DNA of 24,993 nucleotides from Deltaproteobacteria bacterium. Its GTDB lineage: Bacteria > JADJOY01. The translations under genes were made by a program, and so were the position numbers. Every line of letters starts with the position of its first letter. Within the stretch, counting starts at the first letter, position 1. Shown one piece after another: positions 1-8,736 of this stretch. The stretch is from NCBI GenBank assembly GCA_016713535.1, contig JADJOY010000062.1, positions 1 through 24,993 of the forward strand, given 5' to 3'. The notes beneath the pieces were generated by a model, which was given only the letters and a program-made list of their open reading frames with translations, was not told the origin of the DNA and made no database searches.

Positions 1-371
1 TCCTCGGCCTGCCGGTGATGCAGCGCTGGACCGACGACCGCGGCCGCTCGCTCGGTGTGGCTGGGGCTCGGCGGCGGCAGGTTCCTCGCGGTCCAAGGCG
101 CGCCGAGCGCACGCGCCCCAAGCGCGTGACGAGGCGCCCGGCTGGCACTGCGTCGCGTTCGGCATCGAAGCCGCGGGCCGCGAGCGCTGGCGCGCGCGCC
201 TCGAGCGCGCGGGCCACCCGGTGTTCCGGGAGACCGCCTTCACGCTCTACGTGCGCGATCCCGATGGCAACGTGGTCGCTCAGCCACCACCCCGTGGCGG
301 TGGAGGTCGAGAAGCCCGCGCCCAGTCCGCCCCGCAGACGCCCCGCCTCGTTACCGGCCCGCCGGCGCTGA
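1..371 (+). pseudogene. VOC (glyoxalase/bleomycin-resistance) family protein, 3' part, frameshifted
   Basis: Only the downstream part of this gene is in the window. Three reading frames must be joined to read it. Positions 3-57 give LGLPVMQRWTDDRGRSLGV, 58-126 give WLGLGGGRFLAVQGAPS, and 128-279 give a stretch with GWHCVAFGIEAAGRERW, then LERAGHPVF and TLYVRDPDGNVVA. The last ends of the gene, about 280-371, read LSHHPVAVEVEKP. The Y-V-R-D-P-D-G-N pattern near the C-terminus is the usual final strand of a VOC domain, which carries a metal ligand in many members. VOC proteins include glyoxalase I, dioxygenases and resistance proteins, and nothing here fixes the substrate. At least three single-base indels are implied. 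The gene converges on the DUF1302-like gene ending at 553. Confidence 0.6.
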
Positions 372-552
372 GCCCGGGCGTGTCATCGCCGCGAGGTACG
401 CGCCAGAGGCGCGCCGACGAGCTCCGGCCGGTCGATGTGGGGTGGGGGCCCCGCAGAAGGCCGCTTGCGTGCGGGGTGGGGGGTCTGGAACAGGCCCCGA
501 GGAAGCGTCGGTAGGCGCGAGGACCTCGCATCCGTGAGTTTCTCGGCGCCGC

Positions 553-2131
553 TCACTGCCAGGCGTAGACCACGTTCGCGAGGCCTCGTCGTTGCGGCGG
601 AACTGGCCAGAGGGCCCGTCGTCGGGCCCTCGTTAACCAGCACGCCGGCCTCGGCGGTGAGGCCGTCGAGAGGACACGGTAGCCGAGCTTCGGCATCACC
701 ACGAACTCGCCGCGCCATGATCCGCGCAATCGTGAGGTCCACCGTGAGGTCTCGCGCAGGAAGCTGCGCCGCATCCGCAGGAGCAGCCGTCCTCGAGCTG
801 CTCTGGATCAGGCCCGGCACCGGGTCGAGCATGACGTCGAGGTAGCCAAGACGACGTCGAAGATCCAGTCGCCGGTCACGTTTCGACCGCAGGCCGCGGT
901 TCACGGTGTCGCGCTCGACCGAGATCGGGATCAGGGATGGCAGCGTCTGGTTGGAAGTACTGCTCATTCGGCGGAAAGGAACCGCTCGACCAGCGGCTGG
1001 AAGTCGACGAAGTCCAGGAGTTGGTGAAGAGCGTGTCGGAGCTGATGTCGTAGTTGAAGCGCCGCCCCTGGATGTAGGCGAAGCGTTCCTGATCGTGAGG
1101 TCCCAGGCCCGGAGGTCGATAGCCGCCGCCGAAGAGGCGGATGCGGTCGAGGCGCGGCGTGAACACCATGTCCGCCGTGACCGTCGGGGGGGTGTGCCGA
1201 GGCCGGGCGAGAACGAGGTCATCGTCCCGACAGCTCACCCGTGGGGGATGGTGTCGTAGCCGTCGAAGTAGGAGAGGTCGACGTCGAAGCCGCCCACGAA
1301 CGCGCTCCACTGACCGGCCCACTGGAGGTGATTCGCCGAGATCGACAGCGCCTCGCCCTCGCTGACCGTGAGGTTGGTCGTCACCGGGAAGGGCGAGAGA
1401 CGGTTGAACGGCGGCTCGTCGCTCAGGAGGCCCGGGTCGACGATCACCTCCTGCGGGATGCGCAGGAGCGGCGGATACCAGCGCTCCTCCTCGGTGGGCA
1501 GCCGGAACGAGCCCGCGATCGGCAGGAACACGCCCTCGAGGACCATCATCTCGAACGGTCCGCGGAGGCGGGGACCTGATCGGGGATGAACTTGAAGTCG
1601 ACGGGATCCCGATCTTCGAGGCGCTCCCCGATCGTCGAGGGGCGGGTGAACTCGGCCGGGTTCAAGCGGTCGGTCGGGTTCCCGCGCGTCGAGCTTTCCC
1701 CCCACGCGAACTTCTGGATGCCGGCGCGCAGCGCCGACGCCGGCAGCTCGAGGTCGAGGTAGGCCTCCTCGAACTCCACGTACGGCGTCGAGTCCTGGAA
1801 CACCGAGCGGAAGTCGTGGACTTGTGCTCGTTGTCCGGGTCGAGGACGGTAGCGTCGGAGCGCATCAGCGTGCGCGTGACGATCTTGGCCTTCGAGCGAG
1901 CGCGGCCTCGGCGTGCAGTCCGAGGTCGAAGGTCGTGGTACTCGGTGGGCGTGCCGTCGTCGAAGCGCAGCACCGCGCGCAGCTTGGCGGAGGCGTCGGC
2001 GTCGGCTTCAGCGCGCCGGCCTCCGCCTCGTAGCCGTGCTGCGGAACCTGCATCAGCACGGCGGCGGCCACGCCCGCGAGCGCGCAAAGTAACCAGCCGG
2101 CGCGCATCCGGGGGAGGGCGAGACGGCTCAC
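553..2131 (-). pseudogene. DUF1302-like outer-membrane barrel protein, heavily frameshifted
   Basis: Pieces in different frames assemble into one protein of about 525 residues. A GTG at 2131 (or an ATG at 2107) opens a signal peptide containing AGWLLCALAGVAAAVLM. Next, about 1800-1690, comes TPYVEFEEAYLDLELPAS, then LRAGIQKFAWGES and NPTDRLNPAEFTRP. Around 1560-1240 are the segments FLPIAGSFRLPTEEERWYPP and AFVGGFDVDLSYFDGYDTIP. The C-terminus, ending at the TGA at 553-555, reads GPLGQFRRNDEAF-like then NVVYAWQ, a terminal aromatic typical of outer-membrane barrels. The G-x-Q-x-x-x-W-G-E plus N-P-T-D-x-L-N-P block matches the DUF1302 porin-like family I know from delta-proteobacteria. It follows the LolA-like gene by about 70 bases and is probably co-transcribed with it. 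The cargo is unknown. Ten or so frameshifts are implied. Confidence 0.6.
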
Positions 2132-2201
2132 GGCGGTCGCGGTCGTGAGGGAAACGGTTCAGCCAGGCGGGGCAGGGGACGCCGTGGGTCTCGCGGCAGG
2201 A

Positions 2202-2989
2202 TCATGGACCCTTCTCGAGCATGCGCTGCGTGAACAGCTCGTCGTCGAGGGGCTTGTCGAACTCCGAGGCCGTCCATCTCGAGGAGCGTCGCTGTGGGCG
2301 CTCTCGTCGCTCGACATCTCAGCTTCGCCGGTGGGGATGCCGTCCACCACCGTGACGGCCTGGACCATCAGGGTCTTCTCGAGCGCGCCCTTGCGATCGT
2401 AGAACACCGGCCCTGGCCGGTAGTCGCTCTTTGCGGATGTAGCTCACCGCCTTCGAGTACTCGTCGTCCTCCTCCGAGCTTCTTGGGAGTGCTCTCGATC
2501 ACCCACCGCCTGGTCGCCGACGGTGTCCTCGCGCAGCAGCTGTCGCTCGTCGTCGTCGACGTCGCGGGTGGCCATGTCGTCGTACGAGAAGTCGGTGCCC
2601 ATGAAGCCTCTGGTTCTTGTTCGACGACGTGATCTTGCGGGTGCGCTTGAGGGCCGGGAGGTAGAGGCCACTGGTCGTCGTCCTGATCGGGCGCCTTGTA
2701 GCTGAACTGGAGGAAGCCCGTGCCCTTGACGTCCGCGGGCTCGAGGAAGAAAAGCACCGACTTGCTGTCCGGGCCGTACTTGGTGTAGGTGGTGACCTTA
2801 CAGAACCCGCTTGTCGCCGGACTTGTCGACCAGCGTCATCGTCATGTTGCCGCGGCGGGTCTGCGGCTTTTCCTGGATGGCCTGCGACTGCTGCATGACG
2901 TCGTGAGCGCTGATCGCGTGGGCGGTGCCGCCGAGCAGCAAGGAGAGCGCCGTCGCCGCGCAGACGAGACGAAGGGTGGGTCGCGACAT
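2202..2989 (-). pseudogene. Outer-membrane lipoprotein-sorting protein (LolA-like), frameshifted
   Basis: The ATG at 2989 has an AGAGGAG-type ribosome site about 8 bases upstream. It opens a Sec signal peptide (MSRPTLRLVCAATALSLLLG, then GTAHA) followed by ISAHDVMQQSQAIQEKPQ. Later pieces in other frames read MLFFLEPADVKGTGFL, DQDDDQW, GFMGTDFSYDDMATRD, WVIESTPKK, MFYDRKGALEKTLMVQ and finally EFDKPLDDELFTQRMLEKGP before the TGA at 2202-2204. The F-L-x-P-x-D-V-K-G-T-G-F-L and M-G-T-D-F-S-Y-x-D-M motifs are those of the roughly 255-265-residue outer membrane lipoprotein-sorting family (LolA/LolB-like fold), often encoded beside RND/MMPL exporters and DUF1302 porins. The span fits a full-length protein of about 262 residues with several single-base errors. 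It is periplasmic and probably shuttles a lipid or lipoprotein to the outer membrane. No exporter lies in the window. Confidence 0.75.
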
Positions 2990-3059
2990 GACTCGAGCTC
3001 CTCTCGGCTTTCGCCGTGCGGGTGGCGCCGCCTCGCGCGCGCCGCCGAAGCGGCGCGCC

Positions 3060-3089
3060 ATTATTCGGATTCCCTCTTTAGCGCGTCAA
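3060..3089 (-). promoter_or_regulatory. Sigma70-type promoter for the LolA-like/DUF1302 operon
   Basis: On the minus strand, TTGACG (3084-3089) is separated by 18 bases from AATAAT (3060-3065), matching TTGACA/TATAAT at five positions in each box. Transcription would start near 3053, about 65 bases before the ATG at 2989. The segment is clearly AT-richer than its surroundings. Confidence 0.5.
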
Positions 3090-3100
3090 GGTCGGGAACG

Positions 3101-3112
3101 GAAACGCGTTTC
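3101..3112. promoter_or_regulatory. Perfect 12-bp palindrome, candidate operator
   Basis: GAAACGCGTTTC equals its own reverse complement. It lies 11 bases upstream of the minus-strand -35 box at 3084-3089. The form GAAAC-N2-GTTTC resembles operators of TetR-family lipid-sensing regulators such as PsrA. That resemblance is from memory, and no regulator gene is in the window. Confidence 0.4.
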
Positions 3113-3185
3113 ACTTGCTTTCGCTAAGGTCTGGAAATAGCACGAGCTTTCTTCGCCTGGCGGGAGTTGGCGCGCTGACGCGCCG

Positions 3186-3226
3186 TGTCAAATTTTCTTG
3201 ACAGTGGCGGAGACCGCGTGCTACGC
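3186..3226 (+). promoter_or_regulatory. Candidate promoter with inverted repeat ahead of the kinase/pan genes
   Basis: TTGACA (3198-3203) is a perfect -35 hexamer, with weak -10 candidates CTACGC (3221-3226) after 17 bases or TGCTAC (3219-3224) after 15. The hexamer is also the right arm of an inverted repeat, TGTCAA-ATTTTC-TTGACA (3186-3203), so a protein bound there would cover the -35 region. The start codon at 3292 is about 65 bases downstream. Confidence 0.35.
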
Positions 3227-3291
3227 AAGCACCTTCGCGCGTGTTCCCGCGGGTTCTCCGACCGGACGCCGAGCTTCCGCCTCCTCTCGCC

Positions 3292-3931
3292 ATGGAAGCC
3301 CCCCGGTACATCGTCATCGAAGGCCCCATCGGGGTCAGCAAGACGAACCTCGCTAAGCTCTGGCGGGGTGCCAGGCCCGCTGCATCTTCGAGAAGGTCGA
3401 CGAGAACCCGTTCCTCGGGAAGTTCTACCAGGACCGCGCCAAGCACGCGTTCCAGACCCAGATCTTCTTCCTGCTCAGCCGTTTCCAGCAGCAGAAGCTG
3501 ATCGGGCAGGGGGATCTCTTCCAGCGGGTCACGCTCGCGGACTACCTGTTCGCGAAGGACCGGATCTTCGCGCACCTGAACCTCGACGAGAACGAGGTCG
3601 CGCTCTACGAGCAGATCTACCGGCTGCTGGATGCGCGCATCGTGAAGCCCGATCTGGTGGTCTACCTTCAGGCCCGCCCGGAAGTGCTGATGCAGCGCAT
3701 CCGCAAGCGCGGCGTCGACTTCTGAAGCTAACATCACCGCGCCCTACCTCGAAGAGCTCACGCGCGCGTACAACGGAAGTTCTTCTTCCAGTACTCGGAG
3801 ACGCCGCTGCTCGTGGTGCACACCTCGGAGATCGACTTCGTCGAGCGGCGCAGAGACTTCGACAACTGGTTCACGAGATCCGCCGCATGCGCGGCGGGAC
3901 GCAGTACTATCAGCCCATCGGTTCACGCTGA
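3292..3931 (+). pseudogene. Deoxynucleoside kinase (deoxyguanosine/deoxyadenosine kinase type), frameshifted
   Basis: The ATG at 3292 opens MEAPRYIVIEGPIGVSKTNL, a P-loop region. Other frames continue with CIFEKVDENPFLGKFYQDRA, AFQTQIFFLLSRFQQQKLI, LFQRVTLADYLFAKDRIFA, LDARIVKPDLVVYLQARPEV and the C-terminal EIRRMRGGTQYYQPIGSR before the TGA at 3929-3931. This matches the whole length, about 212 residues, of the deoxynucleoside kinase family that phosphorylates deoxynucleosides for salvage. The E-x-x-x-E-N-P-F-L and D-Y-L-F-x-K-D-R blocks are family signatures. Shifts occur near 3360-3380, near 3725 and near 3770. The P-loop reads G-P-I-G-V-S-K-T where G-K-T is expected, so a Ser replaces an invariant Gly. 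It lies upstream of the pan genes on the same strand. No good ribosome site is seen. Confidence 0.7.
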
Positions 3932-4160
3932 GCCGGACCACCGCCGGCCGAAGGAGCTCGTACCCTCGCTCGACCCGAAGCGCTCGAACCGTTCCCCGCG
4001 CCGTGAAACGCCACCTCGGTGAGCGCGAGCGCCCGGAGCGAAGCGAGCCCGCCGACGTCATCCGGAGCCGAGAGAGTACCCCGCACCGACCACCCGTGGA
4101 GCCCGGCTCGAACAGGCGCTCGATCGTCGCGACCGCACGACGGGCAGCCGGAGGGAAGCC

Positions 4161-4970
4161 ATGGGCCCGAAGCCGAAGTCGAAGAAAGTCACCGTTCCCG
4201 AGCTGGTCGCGATGAAGGGCCGTGGTGAGAGATCACCATGGTCACCTGCTACGACGCGACCTTCATGCGCATCCTCGACCAGGCTGGCGTCGAGATGGTG
4301 CTGTGGGCGACAGCCTCGGCATGGTCATCCAGGGCGATCCAGCACGCTCGAGGTGACGCTCGAGGACATGATCTACCACGGTCGCATCGTGGCCGCGGGA
4401 TCACGCACGCGCACCTCGTCCTCGACATGCCGTTCGGCAGCTACCAGGTCTCGGTCGAGGCGGCGCGCAACGCGGCGCGGCTGGTGAAGGAGGGCGGTGC
4501 CGAGTCGGTGAAGGTCGAGGGCGGACGCGGGGTCGCGGCGGTGGTTCACGCCATCCATCGCATCGGGTCCCGGTGGTGGGCCACCTCGGGCTCACGCCTC
4601 AGTCGATCCACCAGCTCGGAGGTTTCCGGATCCAGGGGCGCACCCGCGACACCGCGCAGGCGCTCCTCGAGGACGCGCAGGCGCTCGAGGAGGCCGGCGC
4701 GTTCGCGATCGTGCTCGAGGGAATCCCGGGCGAGCTCGCCGAGAAGGTGACCGCCGCGATCCGGGTCCCGACGATCGGTATCGGCGCCCGTCCCGGCTGC
4801 GACGGCCAGGTGCTCGTGATCTACGACCTGCTCGGCATGGACAACAACTGGAATCCAGTTCACCAAGAAGTACGCGAACCTCAACGACGTGATCGTGAAG
4901 GCCGTGAGCGCTTACATCGAGGACGTGAAGAGCGGCTCGTTCCCGGCCCCGGAAGCACACCTTCCACTGA
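4161..4970 (+). pseudogene. panB: 3-methyl-2-oxobutanoate hydroxymethyltransferase PanB, frameshifted
   Basis: PanB transfers a hydroxymethyl group from methylene-tetrahydrofolate to 2-oxoisovalerate, making ketopantoate. The ATG at 4161 has GGAGG six bases upstream. The frames joined give [134 protein letters not shown] and YDLLGMDNN. The D-M-P-F-G-S-Y, K-V-E-G-G and G-H-L-G-L-T-P-Q-S motifs are diagnostic. The natural end is probably FPAPEHTFH with TGA at 4968-4970, giving about 269 residues, the normal length. At least six single-base indels are needed (near 4229, 4306, 4337, 4400, 4567, 4855 and 4952), so either the gene is dead or the sequence is wrong here. The second is far more likely, because panC and panD beside it are also conserved at protein level. 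Confidence 0.88.
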
Positions 4971-4975
4971 GCCGA

Positions 4976-5826
4976 ATGCCGTGGACACGATCCCGTCGAT
5001 CACCGCGATGCGGTCGCGGAGCGAGCGCGAGCGCGGCGCGGGACGCCGCGTCGCGCTCGTCCCCCCCTGGGCTACCTCCACGAAGGGCACCTGAGCCTGG
5101 TGCGCGAGGCGCGGGGCCGCGCCGACGTGGTCGTGGTCAGCCTGTTCGTCAACAAGATCCAGTTCAACGACGCCAGGGACTTCGACAGCTATCCGCGCGA
5201 CCTCGGGCGGGACGCGCGGATGCTCGAGAGCGTCGGTGCCGACGTGCTGTTCGCGCCCGAGCACGAGGACATGTACCCGCGCGGCTTCCGCACTCGCGTC
5301 GAGGTCGACGGCATCACCGAGCGCCTCCGTGCGGCGCCTTCCGCCCCGGCCACTTCCGCGGGTCACCACCGTGGTCGCCAGCTCTTCACGCGACGCGCCC
5401 GCACGTCGCGATCTTCGGTGAGAAGGACTACCCAGCAGCTCGTCACGATCCGCACCATGGCGCGCGATCTGAACATGGAGGATCGAGGTGATCGGCTTGC
5501 CGACGGTGCGCGAGCCCGATGGGCTCGCGATGTCGAGTCGCAACGTGCGTCTCACGCCCGAGCAGCGTCGAGCTGGCGCGGGCGATCCCGGACACGCTCT
5601 TCGAGGCCGCGAAGCGGGTCCGCGGTGAGAAGGACGCCGCGGGCTTGGCAGGCTGGGTGCGCGAGCGGCTCGCGCGGACGGCGCAGTTCCGAGTCGAATA
5701 CGTCGAGATCGTGGACGCCGAGGACTCGCCCGCTGACCGAGCTGGTGCGCCCCGCCCGGCTCGCCATTGCGCTGCATTTGGGACCATACCCGCCTCATCG
5801 ACAACGTCGCGCTCGATCCTGCATGA
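4976..5826 (+). pseudogene. panC: Pantothenate synthetase PanC, frameshifted
   Basis: PanC condenses pantoate and beta-alanine with ATP to give pantothenate. The start is ATG 4976 (with a missing base just after it) or GTG 4981, five to ten bases after the panB stop. Pieces in several frames give [28 protein letters not shown], then [94 protein letters not shown] and FRVEYVEIVDAED, ending near a TGA at 5824-5826. The H-E-G-H-L-S-L (HIGH-like), F-G-E-K-D-Y and M-S-S-R-N motifs are those of PanC. The length of about 283 residues is normal. The first lesion falls inside the VP-TMG-YLHEGH nucleotide-binding loop near 5067. The first and last segments are in the same frame, so the indels cancel overall. 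Confidence 0.88.
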
Positions 5827-5999
5827 TGGTCAGAACTCGTCGAGATCGTTGCCGAAAGGGCGGGTCTCCTCGAAACGTTCCGGATCGGATAAAGGAAATG
5901 CAGGCACGAATGACGCGGTAGCGCTACACCGATTGCCGGAGTCCTCAGTGCGGGATGCGACCTCGATGCCCGAGGCGGATACCCGCGAAGGAGAACTGG

Positions 6000-6406
6000 A
6001 TGATCCGCTCGATGATGAAGTCCAAGATTCACCGCGCAACGGTCACCGACGCCAACCTCAACTACGTGGGGAGTGTGACGATCGACCGTGACCTGCTCGA
6101 GGCCTCCGACATCTATCCCTACGAGCAGGTGTGCATCTGGAACGTGACGAACGGTGAGCGCTTCGAGACCTACGCCATCGAAGGACCCCGGGGAGGCGGT
6201 GACATCTGCCTCAATGGCGCGGCGGCGCGCAAGGTCGCGGTAGGCGACGTGGTCATCATCGCGACCTACGCCCAGATGAGCGACGCCGAGGCCATCCCAG
6301 CACAAGCCGACGGTCGTGCTGGTCGACGAGGCGAACAAGATCGTGAGCGTGAGCGCCGACGAGGTCCGCGTTCACACCCAGCCCCAAGCTCCGCGCCGTC
6401 GGCTGA
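6000..6406 (+). CDS. panD: Aspartate 1-decarboxylase PanD, frameshifted in the C-terminal quarter
   Basis: PanD makes beta-alanine from aspartate, using a pyruvoyl group formed by self-cleavage. The ATG at 6000 follows AAGGAG by six bases. With this start, the cleavage pair Gly-Ser falls at residues 24-25 (N-Y-V-G-S-V-T-I), exactly as in the E. coli enzyme. The conserved I-W-N-V-T-N-G-x-R-F-x-T-Y-A-I block (residues 54-68) and the N-G-A-A-A block are intact. The frame is lost near 6295-6303 and continues as [20 protein letters not shown] in another frame. A second shift near 6382 would give KLRAVG and a TGA at 6404-6406, the likely natural end (about 135 residues). It is the last gene of the panBCD group, 173 bases after panC. 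A large hairpin at 6489-6525 follows. Confidence 0.88.
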
Positions 6407-6488
6407 GCCACGGCGCCCCGGACGGCGCGTTCACGAGAGCCCGATTCCGAAGAGGGATGGGGCTCTCGGCACTCCACAGGGGCTGGGC

Positions 6489-6525
6489 GCCTGTTGCGCG
6501 TTGCGCCTCGCAACGCGCGCCAGGC
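6489..6525 (+). terminator. Long hairpin after panD, possible terminator
   Basis: A perfect 10-bp stem (GCGCGTTGCG at 6496-6505 with CGCAACGCGC at 6509-6518) encloses a three-base CCT loop. It is extended, after a wobble pair and one mismatch, by five more pairs (6489-6493 with 6521-6525). There is no clear T-tract afterwards, so it may work as a weak terminator or only as a 3'-end stabiliser. The rest of 6407-6792 holds the korA promoter and no gene I can support. Confidence 0.45.
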
Positions 6526-6566
6526 TCCTTGGCGCCGGGCTCCGCAGCGCACCGTGCACGCTTCGG

Positions 6567-6595
6567 TTGCGGGCCGGAGGCGTGGCCGGTACACT
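6567..6595 (+). promoter_or_regulatory. Candidate sigma70 promoter for korAB
   Basis: TTGCGG (6567-6572) and TACACT (6590-6595) are separated by exactly 17 bases. Transcription from about 6602 would leave an untranslated leader of about 190 bases before korA. I see no recognisable riboswitch core in that leader. Confidence 0.4.
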
Positions 6596-6792
6596 GGGAC
6601 AACCGCGGAGAGCAACACGAAAGCAAGTCGTCCCGCGGGGTTGTCGCGGCGCACGGCACGGCTTCGGCGGGCGCTGGTTCCTCGGGACCGAGGCCGCGGG
6701 GTTGACCGCGCTCGCAGGATCACGCACCAGAGGCACCCACGAGGGGACTTCCCCCTTCGAACGGGTGCGTCGTCCAGAGAGGGTTTCGTAAG

Positions 6793-8736
6793 ATGACGAA
6801 CGAAGGAGTCGGTGGTGCGGTGGCGTCGCTGAAAACGATTTCCGATCTCGAATCCGCCACCGTGCGATTCGCGGGGGACTCGGGCGACGGCATGCAGCTC
6901 GTCGGCGGTCAGTTCAGCGACGCGTCGGCGATCTTCGGCAACGACATCTCGACCTTTCCCGACTACCCCGCCGAGATCCGCGCGCCCGCCGGCTCGCTCG
7001 CGGGTGTGAGCGGATTCCAGGTCAACTTCTCGAGCCTGGACATCCACACGCCGGGCGACCAGGTGGACGCGCTGGTGGCGATGAACCCGGCGGCGCTGAA
7101 GACCAACCTCGCCGACCTGATCCCCGGCGGCGTGCTGATCGTGAACAGCGACGCGTTCACGCCCGACAACCTGGAGAAGGCTGGCTACGCGCAGAACCCG
7201 CTCACCGACGGCTCGCTCGAGGTGTACAAGCTTCATGCGATCCCCATCACGACGATGAACCGCCGTGCGGTCGACGGGCTCGGTCTCGAGAAGCGCTCCG
7301 CCGACCGCTGCAAGAACTTCTTCACCCTCGGGCTCGCGTGCTGGCTCTACGGCCGTCCGCTCGAGCCGACGATCACCTACATCGACGAGAAGTTCGCGAA
7401 GAACGCCACGCTGCGCGAGGCGAACGTCCGCACCCTCAAGGCCGGCTTCAACTACGGCGAGACCACCGAGATGTTCGTGAGCTCGTACCGGGTGGAGAAG
7501 GCCGAGATCCAGCCCGGCACGTACCGCAAGATCACCGGCAACGAGGCCGTCGCGATCGGCCTGATCGCCGCGGCGAAGCTCGCCGACAAGCAGCTCTTCT
7601 ACGGCAGCTATCCGATCACGCCGGCGTCCGACATCCTCCACGAGCTGTCGCGCCACAAGGAGTACGGCGTGATCACGTTCCAGGCCGAGGACGAGATCGC
7701 CGCCATCGGCGCGTCGATCGGCGCGGCCTTCGGCGGCTGCCTGGCGATCACCGGCTCGAGCGGCCCGGGTGTCGCGCTCAAGACCGAGGCGATCGGGCTC
7801 GCCGTGATGACGGAGCTGCCGCTGGTGATCGTGAACATCCAGCGAGGCGGTCCGTCCACCGGCCTTCCGACCAAGACCGAGCAGGCGGACCTCTTCCAGG
7901 CGGTGTTCGGCCGCAACGGCGAGACCCCCGTACCGGTCATCGCGGCCGCGTCGCCGGCCGACTGCTTCGACGTGGCGATCGAGGCGAGCCGGATCGCCAT
8001 GCAGCACATGACGCCGATCATCCTCCTCAGCGACGGCTACATCGCCAACGGCTCGGATCCGTGGCGTCTGCCCGACGTCGACCAGCTCCCCAAGATCGAC
8101 GCGCCGTTCTACGAGAACGGCCATGGCGAACGGTTCCTGCCGTACGAGCGTGACGAGCGCCTGGTGCGGCGGTGGGTGCCTCCCGGTACGCCGGGGCTGA
8201 TGCACCGGATCGGCGGCCTCGAGAAGGCGGACCTGACCGGCAACGTGAGCTACGACGCCGACAACCACCAGTTCATGGTCCGCACGCGGCAGGCGAAGGT
8301 CGACAAGATCGCCGACGACTACCCACCGCAGCCGGTCCTCGGTGAGCGCACCGGCGACGTGCTCATCGTGAGCTGGGGCGGCACGTACGGCGCGGTCGCG
8401 ACGGCGATCGAGCGGCTCCGCGCGCAGGGCAAGAAGGTGTCGGCCGCCCATCTTCGCTATCTCAACCCGCTTCCCCACGACCTCGGCGAGCTGCTGCGCG
8501 GATTCCGTCACGTGCTCGTGCCCGAGCTCAACCTCGGCCAGCTCCGCACGATCCTGCGGGCGCGCTACCTGGTCGACGCCGTCGGCCTCAACAAGGTCAA
8601 GGGCAAGCCGTTCATGGTGCGGGAGATCGTCGAGAAGGTCGACGAGCTGCTCGGTCTGCGTCCGAGCACGGTCGAGGCGCCGATCGTCGCGACGCGCCGC
8701 CCCACGCAGTCGGTCGTTTCGGAGGCTCAAGGATGA
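6793..8736 (+). CDS. korA: 2-oxoacid:acceptor oxidoreductase, fused gamma-alpha subunit (KorA type)
   Basis: This 647-residue protein is the large subunit of a 2-oxoglutarate:ferredoxin oxidoreductase-type enzyme, which interconverts 2-oxoacid plus CoA and acyl-CoA plus CO2 using reduced ferredoxin. Residues about 22-215 form the gamma domain (FAGDSGDGMQLVGGQF at 26-41). Residues about 245-450 form the pyrimidine-binding alpha domain, with Y-P-I-T-P-A-S (273-279), G-P-G-V-A-L-K-T-E (325-332) and RGGPSTGLPTKTEQADL (351-367). The C-terminal transketolase-like domain follows. The fusion and length are typical of actinobacterial and delta-proteobacterial KorA. An AGAGAGGG stretch precedes the ATG by about ten bases. 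The stop overlaps the korB start by ATGA, so translation is probably coupled. The gene is intact, unlike those to its left. The exact 2-oxoacid (2-oxoglutarate or another) is inferred from overall resemblance. Confidence 0.92.
   Translation: MTNEGVGGAVASLKTISDLESATVRFAGDSGDGMQLVGGQFSDASAIFGNDISTFPDYPAEIRAPAGSLAGVSGFQVNFSSLDIHTPGDQVDALVAMNPAALKTNLADLIPGGVLIVNSDAFTPDNLEKAGYAQNPLTDGSLEVYKLHAIPITTMNRRAVDGLGLEKRSADRCKNFFTLGLACWLYGRPLEPTITYIDEKFAKNATLREANVRTLKAGFNYGETTEMFVSSYRVEKAEIQPGTYRKITGNEAVAIGLIAAAKLADKQLFYGSYPITPASDILHELSRHKEYGVITFQAEDEIAAIGASIGAAFGGCLAITGSSGPGVALKTEAIGLAVMTELPLVIVNIQRGGPSTGLPTKTEQADLFQAVFGRNGETPVPVIAAASPADCFDVAIEASRIAMQHMTPIILLSDGYIANGSDPWRLPDVDQLPKIDAPFYENGHGERFLPYERDERLVRRWVPPGTPGLMHRIGGLEKADLTGNVSYDADNHQFMVRTRQAKVDKIADDYPPQPVLGERTGDVLIVSWGGTYGAVATAIERLRAQGKKVSAAHLRYLNPLPHDLGELLRGFRHVLVPELNLGQLRTILRARYLVDAVGLNKVKGKPFMVREIVEKVDELLGLRPSTVEAPIVATRRPTQSVVSEAQG

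Noticed and set aside
3932-4160. A small gene between the kinase and panB
   Set aside because: No frame gives a recognisable protein, even allowing for indels.
6596-6792. TPP or other riboswitch in the korA leader
   Set aside because: I could not find a conserved riboswitch core, and TPP is a cofactor here, not a regulated product.
6256-8730. Very long open frame (over 800 codons) on the minus strand across korA
   Set aside because: It is the complement of a clear, motif-rich korA. Arg/Asp/His-rich nonsense with no family motifs is typical of antisense frames at high GC.
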